Of a DNA stretch of 64,000 nucleotides, positions 55,404 through 64,000 are shown piece after piece. Positions within the stretch are counted from its first letter, which is position 1; every line of letters begins with the position of its first letter. The notes under the pieces are model-generated. The model saw nothing but the letters and a program-made list of their open reading frames with translations. It did no database searches and was not told where the DNA came from. This stretch comes from an uncultured Ramlibacter sp. (GTDB lineage: Bacteria; Pseudomonadota; Gammaproteobacteria; Burkholderiales; Burkholderiaceae_C). A program made the translations under genes and the position numbers. Where the stretch lies: NCBI RefSeq assembly GCF_936925435.1, contig NZ_CAKZHQ010000047.1, positions 1 to 64,000 on the forward strand. Reading direction: 5' to 3'.

Positions 55404-56320
55404 CTGCGGCCTCCTTTTTTGGCGGGCGCGGGGTCTTCGGCGGCGGGCCGCGGCAGCAGCTGGCCGCTCACGGGCTGCAGCACCATCACATGGCGCGCGC
55501 CGTCCACCAGGGCCTGGGGCGAGCAGTAGATGCGGGCGAAGGCCGAGTCGGCGCGCCGCTCGACCCTTTCGACCTTGGCCACCGGCAGGCCCGGCGGGTA
55601 GACGCCGTCGACGCCGCTGGTGGTCAGGATGTCGCCGGCTTGCACGTCGGCATTGCCGGCCATGAAGCGCAGTTCCAGCGAGCCGCCATGCGCGCCCGTG
55701 GGGTCGCCATAGGCGACGCTGCGCGCGCCGGTGCGCGTGTTGAGCACGGGAATGGCGTGGTCACGGTCGATCACCAGGGTGACCTCGCTGATCAGCGGAT
55801 GTACGCGCGTGACCTGGCCCAGCACGCCGACCTCGTCGATCACCGGCGAACCGGCCTCCACGCCCTGGGCCAGGCCCTTGTCGATGATGACCTTGCGGGT
55901 GTAGGGATCGGCGGCGTCGTACAGCACCTCGGCCGCCTGTGCCGGCGTGGTGACGCGTCCGCGCAGGTCCAGCAGCTTGCGCAGCCGGATGTTCTCCTGG
56001 GCCAGCAGCTCGACCTGGCTGGCGCGCAGCGCCTGCTGGGCCAGCCGCGCACGGGCCGTCGCTTCGGCGGCCTGCGCGGCCTGCAGCGACTCCAGGTACT
56101 CGCCGCCATTGCGCACCAGCAGTACCGGGCGCAGGGCCAGCCACTGCACCGGGTACAGCACGGTGCCGACTGCGGCGCGCAGGGGCTGGGTGATCTTGAA
56201 GCGTGCGTCCGCCACCATGAGGAACAACGCCAGGGCGCTGCAAACCATGAGCTTGGACAGGGCCGTCGGGCCCTGCCTGAAGAACGGCGGTGGGGTTCTG
56301 TCCAGCGTACCGAGCGGCAT
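55400..56320 (-). CDS. mreC: Rod shape-determining protein MreC
   Basis: This 306-residue bitopic protein has a short cytosolic start, one membrane helix (residues about 22–42), a periplasmic coiled coil (LESLQAAQAAEATARARLAQ) and a beta-rich domain (VIDEVGVLGQVTRVHPLISE, VTLVIDRDHAIPV). It links MreB to PBP2. It lies 18 bases after mreB. Confidence 0.93.
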   Translation of the reverse strand: MPLGTLDRTPPPFFRQGPTALSKLMVCSALALFLMVADARFKITQPLRAAVGTVLYPVQWLALRPVLLVRNGGEYLESLQAAQAAEATARARLAQQALRASQVELLAQENIRLRKLLDLRGRVTTPAQAAEVLYDAADPYTRKVIIDKGLAQGVEAGSPVIDEVGVLGQVTRVHPLISEVTLVIDRDHAIPVLNTRTGARSVAYGDPTGAHGGSLELRFMAGNADVQAGDILTTSGVDGVYPPGLPVAKVERVERRADSAFARIYCSPQALVDGARHVMVLQPVSGQLLPRPAAEDPAPAKKGGRR

Positions 56321-56338
56321 CGCTGCTTCCCTCGGGGA

Positions 56339-57493
<1,155 letters not shown>

Positions 57494-57541
57494 TCACGGT
57501 GACACCTCCGGTTACGCCGTCCTTTCCAGCTTTTTTCCGCC

Positions 57542-57841
57542 ATGTCCCTGACCCCCCAAGACATCAGCCGCATCGCCAGCCTGGCCCGGCTCGAGCTGCA
57601 GCCGCATGAGAGCGATCGCATGCTGGCCCAGATCAACGACTTTTTCAGCATCGTCGAGGCCATGCGGTCCGTGGACACGACAGGTGTGGAACCCCTGGCG
57701 CACCCGGTGGCGGCCATCCAGGAGGTGGCGCTGCGCCTGCGCGACGACATCGCCAGCGAGCCCAACCAGCGCGAGGCCAACCAGCGCAGCGCGCCGGCCG
57801 TCGAACGCGGCCTGTTCCTGGTCCCGAAGGTGATCGAATGA
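57542..57841 (+). CDS. gatC: Asp-tRNA(Asn)/Glu-tRNA(Gln) amidotransferase subunit C
   Basis: This 99-residue subunit stabilises the GatAB complex. The pattern is clear: [20 protein letters not shown], then the linker [13 protein letters not shown] and the final [20 protein letters not shown]. It is first in gatCAB and overlaps gatA by four bases. Confidence 0.94.
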   Translation: MSLTPQDISRIASLARLELQPHESDRMLAQINDFFSIVEAMRSVDTTGVEPLAHPVAAIQEVALRLRDDIASEPNQREANQRSAPAVERGLFLVPKVIE

Positions 57842-59301
57842 GCCAGTTGCACGATCTGACGGTGGCCGAACTGGCCGGAAAACTCAAGACCAAAGAGGTG
57901 TCGGCCGTCGAGGCGGCGCAGCACTTCCTGGCCCGCGGCAAGGCCCATGCGACGCTGGGCGCCCACCTGGCCACCGACGAAGCGGTCACGCTGGCCCAGG
58001 CCCGCGCCGCCGATGCGCAGATCGCTGCCGGCCAGGGCGGCGCCTTGGCCGGCGTGCCCATCGCCCACAAGGACATCTTCGTCACCAAGGATTTTCCCAG
58101 CACTGCCGGCTCGAAGATGCTGGAGGGCTACCGCTCGCCGTTTGACGCCACCGTGGTGAGCAAACTTGCGCAAGCTGGCGCCGTGACCCTGGGCAAGCTC
58201 AATTGCGACGAGTTCGCCATGGGTTCGTCCAACGAGAACTCGGCCTACGCGCCGGCAAAAAATCCCTGGGACCTGGGGCGCATCCCCGGCGGCTCGTCGG
58301 GTGGCAGCGCGGCGGCGGTGGCGGCGCGGCTCGCGCCGGCGGTGACCGGCACCGACACCGGCGGCTCGATCCGCCAGCCGGCCGCTTTTTGCGGCATCAC
58401 CGGCATCAAGCCCACCTATGGGCGGGCCTCGCGCTACGGCATGATCGCTTTCGCTTCCAGCCTGGACCAGGCCGGGCCGATGGCGCGCACCGCGCAAGAC
58501 TGCGCCCTGCTGCTGTCGGCCATGTGCGGCCCCGACCTGGACCGCGACTCCACCTCGCTGGACCGGCCGGCCGAGGACTTTGGCAGGACGCTGGGCGACA
58601 AGCTCGATGGCCTGCGCATCGGTATCCCCAAGGAGTTCTTCGGCGATGGCCTGGCGGCCGACGTGCGCGCCGCCGTTGATGGCTCGCTCAAGGAGTACCA
58701 GAAGCTGGGCGCGACGCTGGTGGAGATCTCGCTGCCGCGCACCGAGCTGTCGATTCCCGTCTACTACATCATCGCGCCGGCCGAGGCCTCGTCCAACCTG
58801 TCGCGCTTCGACGGCGTCAAGTTCGGCCACCGGGCCAAACAGTACGCCGACCTGGCCGACATGTACCGCAAGACCCGCGCCGAGGGCTTTGGTGATGAGG
58901 TCAAGCGCCGCATCATGATCGGCACCTATGTGCTGTCGCACGGCTACTACGACGCCTACTACCTGCAGGCGCAGAAGATCCGCCGCATGATCGCCGACGA
59001 CTTCCAGCAGGCCTTCCAGCATTGCGACCTGATCGCCGGCCCGGTGGCGCCGACGGTGGCCTGGAAGCTGGGCGAAAAGAGCGACGACCCGGTCGCCAAC
59101 TACCTGGCCGACATCTTCACATTGCCCGCTTCTCTGGCCGGTTTGCCTGGCATGAGCCTGCCGGCGGGCTTCGGCGCCGCCGGCATGCCCGTGGGCTTGC
59201 AGCTGATCGGCAACTATTTTGGCGAGGCGAAGCTGCTCAACGCGGCCCACCGCTTCCAGCAGGCCACCGATTTCCACCTTCGCAAGCCGGAAGGTTTCTG
59301 A
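57838..59301 (+). CDS. gatA: Asp-tRNA(Asn)/Glu-tRNA(Gln) amidotransferase subunit A
   Basis: This 487-residue amidase releases ammonia from glutamine for tRNA amidation. The Ser–cisSer–Lys triad is present: Lys78 (PIAHKDIF), Ser153 ([11 protein letters not shown]) and Ser177 ([11 protein letters not shown]). Length is normal. The cell needs GatCAB when it lacks GlnRS or AsnRS, which is inferred, as neither is in this window. Confidence 0.96.
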   Translation: MSQLHDLTVAELAGKLKTKEVSAVEAAQHFLARGKAHATLGAHLATDEAVTLAQARAADAQIAAGQGGALAGVPIAHKDIFVTKDFPSTAGSKMLEGYRSPFDATVVSKLAQAGAVTLGKLNCDEFAMGSSNENSAYAPAKNPWDLGRIPGGSSGGSAAAVAARLAPAVTGTDTGGSIRQPAAFCGITGIKPTYGRASRYGMIAFASSLDQAGPMARTAQDCALLLSAMCGPDLDRDSTSLDRPAEDFGRTLGDKLDGLRIGIPKEFFGDGLAADVRAAVDGSLKEYQKLGATLVEISLPRTELSIPVYYIIAPAEASSNLSRFDGVKFGHRAKQYADLADMYRKTRAEGFGDEVKRRIMIGTYVLSHGYYDAYYLQAQKIRRMIADDFQQAFQHCDLIAGPVAPTVAWKLGEKSDDPVANYLADIFTLPASLAGLPGMSLPAGFGAAGMPVGLQLIGNYFGEAKLLNAAHRFQQATDFHLRKPEGF

Positions 59302-59302
59302 G

Positions 59303-60751
<1,449 letters not shown>

Positions 60752-60754
60752 GGG

Positions 60755-61387
60755 CTAGCGCACGGCGGCGGGTGTGGCCTGCTGGGCCCACAGCCGGCGC
60801 AGCTGCTCGAGCTCATCGTCGAAGCGCTGGTTGATGCGCTTCTTTTCCTCGTCCTGCTGCAGCAGGAAGCGCTTTTGCGAGGCCATGTTGCTGTCGTTTT
60901 CCTCGAGCTGGCGGCGCAGGGCGGCTGGGTACTTGGCCGGATCGTTGCGGTAAAAGCCCGTGTCTTCATCCAGCTTCTGGCGCTGGGCCTGCAGTTCGGT
61001 GGCGCGCGCCTGCGCAGACTTGGCCACGGCGTCAACGGTCTGCAGTGCCGCTGCGCGCTCCTTGTCGTGTTCGGCGCGGCTGGCATAGCGCGCCACCAGG
61101 GCGCGCTCGCGGCGCTTTTCCTCGGCCTGGCGCTCGCGCTCCTCCGTCGCCTTGCGCGCCTTTTCTTCCTCGGCGGCGCGCTCGGCGGCGGTCGGCGTGG
61201 GCGGGATGGTGCGCCGCAGCGTGCCAGTGGGGCTGAGCTCGCGCTGCTCCCGGTCCATGCATTCGCGCAGCGGCCGGTCGGACGTCAGCCGGTTGCCCTT
61301 GTTGTCGGTGCAGGTGTAGATGGAGCCCTGGCCCATGCCGGGCAGGTGCACGGCCGCCAACAACAGGCCGATCAACAGCTGGGTCAT
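60755..61387 (-). CDS. DUF4124-domain periplasmic protein with coiled coil
   Basis: This 210-residue protein has a signal peptide (to about residue 20), then a short DUF4124-like domain (SIYTCTDNKGNRLTSDRPLR) with two cysteines, and a long charged coiled coil rich in Glu, Arg and Ala (residues about 60–200). Function is unknown. It is convergent with gatB (three-base gap) and lies 26 bases after pyrE on the same strand. Confidence 0.8.
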   Translation of the reverse strand: MTQLLIGLLLAAVHLPGMGQGSIYTCTDNKGNRLTSDRPLRECMDREQRELSPTGTLRRTIPPTPTAAERAAEEEKARKATEERERQAEEKRRERALVARYASRAEHDKERAAALQTVDAVAKSAQARATELQAQRQKLDEDTGFYRNDPAKYPAALRRQLEENDSNMASQKRFLLQQDEEKKRINQRFDDELEQLRRLWAQQATPAAVR

Positions 61388-61413
61388 TCCCGACAGGTCT
61401 CCTTGTCTTGGTC

Positions 61414-62097
61414 TCAATCCACGCCGTAGCGGTCGCGGTAGGCCAGGACCTGTGGATAGTGCTCGCCCAGCGTGGTCCCGCCCTGGTGCTGCAGATACTG
61501 GAGCAGATCCGACAGCTGCGCAATCGTGCAAACCTGCAGACCCAGCTGGTCACGCACGAACTGCACAGCGCTATGGTCCACGTCCTGGCCGTCCTGCGTC
61601 GCTTTTTCCTGGCGGTCCAGGGCGATCGCCACCGCATGGGGCGTGGCGCCGGCGGAGCGGATGATGGCGATCGATTCGCGCACCGCCGTGCCGGCCGACA
61701 TCACATCGTCGACGATCAGCACCCGGCCGCGCACGGGCGCGCCCACCAGGGTGCCGCCTTCGCCATGGTCCTTGGCTTCCTTGCGGTTGTAGGCGTAGGG
61801 CAGGTTGCGGCCCAGGCGGGCCAGCTCGATGGCCACCGCCGCGGCCAGCGGAATGCCCTTGTAGGCCGGGCCGAACAGCATGTCGAACTCGATGCCCGAG
61901 GCCAGGATGCGCTGTGCATAGAATTGCGCCAGCCGGCCCAGCTTGGCGCCGTCGTCGAACAGGCCGGCGTTGAAGAAGTAGGGCGAAAGCCGGCCGGCCT
62001 TGGTCTTGAACTCGCCAAAGCGCAGCACGCCCGAGTCCACCGAGAATTGCACGAAGTCCTGGGCCAGCGTGTCCTGGCTTCCTGTCCCCACTGCCAT
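61414..62097 (-). CDS. pyrE: Orotate phosphoribosyltransferase
   Basis: This 227-residue enzyme makes orotidine 5'-phosphate from orotate and PRPP in pyrimidine synthesis. The PRPP motif VLIVDDVMSAGTAVRES and the KTKAGRLSPYFFNAGLFDDG substrate region are clear. The start at the ATG 62097 has AAGGA six bases upstream. Only ten bases separate it from the divergent xth start. Confidence 0.95.
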   Translation of the reverse strand: MAVGTGSQDTLAQDFVQFSVDSGVLRFGEFKTKAGRLSPYFFNAGLFDDGAKLGRLAQFYAQRILASGIEFDMLFGPAYKGIPLAAAVAIELARLGRNLPYAYNRKEAKDHGEGGTLVGAPVRGRVLIVDDVMSAGTAVRESIAIIRSAGATPHAVAIALDRQEKATQDGQDVDHSAVQFVRDQLGLQVCTIAQLSDLLQYLQHQGGTTLGEHYPQVLAYRDRYGVD

Positions 62098-62107
62098 TGG
62101 AAAATCC

Positions 62108-62899
62108 TTGTTCAAACTGACCAGCCTCAATCTCAACGGCATCCGCTCGGCCCACAGCAAGGGCGTGGAAGCCTGGATCGCAAAAACCAAGCCCGATTGT
62201 ATTTGCGTGCAGGAGGTCAAGGCCCAGGCGGCCGACGTCCAGGGCCGTTTCGAGCAGTTGGCGGGGCTGCAGGGGCATTTCCACTTCGCCGAGAAAAAGG
62301 GTTACTCGGGCGTGGCGGTCTACAGCCGCCATGAGCCCAGCGACGTGGTGGTGGGCTATGGATCGGGCGAATTCGATGCCGAGGGTCGCTATGTGGAACT
62401 GCGCTTTGACACGCCGACGCGCAAGCTCTCGCTGATCAGCTGCTACTTTCCCAGCGGCTCCTCGGGTGAGGAGCGCCAGCAGGCCAAGTTCCGTTTCCTG
62501 GATGAACTCGATCCCCACCTGGTGCGGCTCAAGAGCGAACGCGAGTTCATCCTGTGCGGCGACGTCAACATCGCCCACCAGCAAAAAGACCTGAAAAACT
62601 GGCGCAGCAACCAGAAGAACAGCGGCTTTCTGCCGCAAGAACGCGCCTGGATGACAAAGTTGTTAGACGAAACCGGCCTGGTCGACGTATACCGCCGCTT
62701 GCAACCCGACACCACCGACGCCTGCTACACCTGGTGGAGCAACCGCGGCCAGGCCTATCTGAACAACGTGGGTTGGCGCCTGGACTACCATCTGGCGACG
62801 CCGGCGCTGGCTGCGCTGGCACGCAGCGAAGCGATCTACAAGGCCGAGAAATTCAGCGACCACGCGCCGATCACGCTGGACTACGACTTCCAGCTTTAA
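62108..62899 (+). CDS. xth: Exodeoxyribonuclease III (AP endonuclease)
   Basis: This 263-residue DNA-repair nuclease cleaves at abasic sites and trims 3' ends. It reads FKLTSLNLNGIRSAHSKGVE at the start, with metal-binding Glu36 in CVQEVKAQ, catalytic Asp in LCGDVNIAH and His in SDHAPITLDY. The TTG at 62108 is chosen because homologues begin here and GGAA lies upstream; no ATG is near, and the upstream frame is antisense to pyrE. Confidence 0.93.
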   Translation: MFKLTSLNLNGIRSAHSKGVEAWIAKTKPDCICVQEVKAQAADVQGRFEQLAGLQGHFHFAEKKGYSGVAVYSRHEPSDVVVGYGSGEFDAEGRYVELRFDTPTRKLSLISCYFPSGSSGEERQQAKFRFLDELDPHLVRLKSEREFILCGDVNIAHQQKDLKNWRSNQKNSGFLPQERAWMTKLLDETGLVDVYRRLQPDTTDACYTWWSNRGQAYLNNVGWRLDYHLATPALAALARSEAIYKAEKFSDHAPITLDYDFQL

Positions 62900-62912
62900 G
62901 GAAAAACAGGCC

Positions 62913-64000
62913 ATGTTGAAGACTCTCACAGCGATGCTTCGCTACTTCCAGCAGGCCGTGCCTTTCCGGCTGGTGCCGGCGCTGGTCACGACCGCCGTGC
63001 TGGCGGTCCTGCTGCTCATTCCCACACCACAGGGGCTGGCGCCGCATGCCTGGAGCCTGGTGGCGATTTTCCTGACCACCATCGTGGCCATCATCCTCAA
63101 GGTCATGCCCATCGGCGTGATGGCGCTGATGGCCATCGTGATCGTCTCGGTCTCGCAGGTCACGTCCACGTCCTCCAAAGGCGCGATCGCGGATGCGCTG
63201 AGCAGCTTTTCCAACCCGCTGATCTGGCTGATCGTGGTGGCGGTCCTGATTTCCCGCGGCCTGAAGAAGACCGGCCTGGGCAACCGCATCGGCCTGCTGT
63301 TCATCTCGCTGCTGGGTCGGCGCACCGTGGGCATCGGCTATGGCCTGGCGATCTGCGAGCTGCTGCTGGCGCCTTTCACGCCCAGCAACACAGCGCGCGG
63401 CGGCGGCATCGTTCATCCCATCATGAAGTCGATCGCCAGCGCCTTCGGCTCCGATCCGGCCCAGGGCACGCAGGCCAAGGTCGGCACCTATCTGGCGCTG
63501 GTCAACTACCACGCCAACCCCATCACCTCGGTGATGTTCCTGACGGCAACAGCCCCCAACCCGCTGGTGGTGGACTTTGTCGCCAAGGCCACCGGCCAGG
63601 GCTTCCACCTGAGCTGGACCACCTGGGCCCTGTGCATGCTGCTGCCTGGCCTGATCTGTCTGGCGCTGATGCCCCTGGTCATCTACCTGCTGTCACCGCC
63701 GCAACTGAAGGCGACGCCCGACGCCGTCGGCTATGCGCGCGCCGAGATGGCGAAGATGGGCCCGCTGTCGGGCCCGGAAAAAGTGATGATGGCCACCTTC
63801 GGCCTGATGCTGCTGCTGTGGGCCAATCTGCCGGCGGCGCTGTTCGGCCCGGCGTTCACGCTGGACCCCACCGTCGTGGCCCTGGTCGGCCTGTTCATCC
63901 TGATCATCACCGGCACCCTGGACTGGGACGACGTGCTGTCCGAGAAGAGCGCCTGGGACACGCTGGTGTGGTTTGGTGCCCTGGTCATGCTGGCCGAGCA
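62913..64000 (+). CDS. DASS-family anion transporter, 2-oxoglutarate/malate or citrate type (partial)
   Basis: A long frame runs from the ATG at 62913 past the window end (over 360 residues). It codes for a multi-helix membrane protein: LVAIFLTTIVAIILKVMPIG, then LLAPFTPSNTARGGGIVHPI, whose TPSNTARG loop is the DASS signature, and LVNYHANPITSVMFLTATAP. Homologues are SODiT1/CitT/TtdT-like carriers that exchange di- or tricarboxylates. The C-terminal half is outside the window. It starts 14 bases after xth. Confidence 0.9.
   Translation, partial: MLKTLTAMLRYFQQAVPFRLVPALVTTAVLAVLLLIPTPQGLAPHAWSLVAIFLTTIVAIILKVMPIGVMALMAIVIVSVSQVTSTSSKGAIADALSSFSNPLIWLIVVAVLISRGLKKTGLGNRIGLLFISLLGRRTVGIGYGLAICELLLAPFTPSNTARGGGIVHPIMKSIASAFGSDPAQGTQAKVGTYLALVNYHANPITSVMFLTATAPNPLVVDFVAKATGQGFHLSWTTWALCMLLPGLICLALMPLVIYLLSPPQLKATPDAVGYARAEMAKMGPLSGPEKVMMATFGLMLLLWANLPAALFGPAFTLDPTVVALVGLFILIITGTLDWDDVLSEKSAWDTLVWFGALVMLAE

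Overview
The window is a high-GC chromosomal segment whose gene content and order point to a Burkholderiales beta-proteobacterium, most likely Comamonadaceae. Pointers are the S10 ribosomal protein block after tuf, the dat–DUF493–lipB–lipA order, the atpIBEFHAGDC operon, mreBCD–mrdA divergent from gatCAB, and a PTS made of only EIIA, HPr and EI. Coding density is very high, many genes overlap by 1–4 bases, and I see no rRNA, tRNA, insertion sequence, phage gene or CRISPR array. No gene-free stretch exceeds about 220 bases.

Layout. 1–5647: end of tuf, rpsJ, then rplC-D-W-B-rpsS-rplV-rpsC-rplP-rpmC-rpsQ, with a near-consensus promoter and a structured leader before rplC and a strong terminator after rpsQ. 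5660–12500: small redox and metabolic genes (peroxiredoxin, acetyltransferase, cytochrome b561, cytochrome c', TlpA-like protein, a degenerate sensor-kinase/receiver protein, an esterase-like hydrolase, a CoA-transferase and a lipoprotein). 12497–18731: MFS transporter, regulatory PTS, a membrane protein, an orphan periplasmic binding protein and an EamA permease. 18768–23203: lipoic acid genes, D-amino-acid aminotransferase, a metallo-hydrolase and a CopD-like protein. 23386–30577: ATP synthase.

30675–41937 is a pentose locus: an AraC-type XylR divergent from xylA, a three-part sugar ABC importer, a TIM-barrel isomerase-like protein, a Gfo/Idh/MocA dehydrogenase, xylulokinase and a ROK regulator. 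Import plus XylA and XylB would feed xylulose 5-phosphate to central metabolism. The two extra enzymes could release xylose from a conjugate. 41945–48428 is the most unusual locus: a NitT/TauT-type importer, a VOC protein, an FAD monooxygenase and a ring-opening amidohydrolase of the cyanuric acid hydrolase/barbiturase family, next to a LysR regulator. It looks like an uptake and ring-cleavage pathway for an unidentified N-heterocycle.

48466–52750: TPM-domain proteins, LemA and small enzymes. 52766–57382: mreB-mreC-mreD-mrdA for rod shape, with a terminator-like hairpin in the mreB leader. 57542–64000: gatCAB, a DUF4124 protein, pyrE and xth (starts only 10 bases apart), and the start of a dicarboxylate transporter.

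The best non-genic signal is a dispersed 48–49 base repeat (copies R1–R5, possible R6). It shares a GATAGC-type motif and a GGGGGCT...GGCC-type end. Two clear copies lie between genes. Three lie inside coding sequence: within a transmembrane helix of the MFS protein, within the aminotransferase, and across the start codon and signal peptide of the TPM protein.
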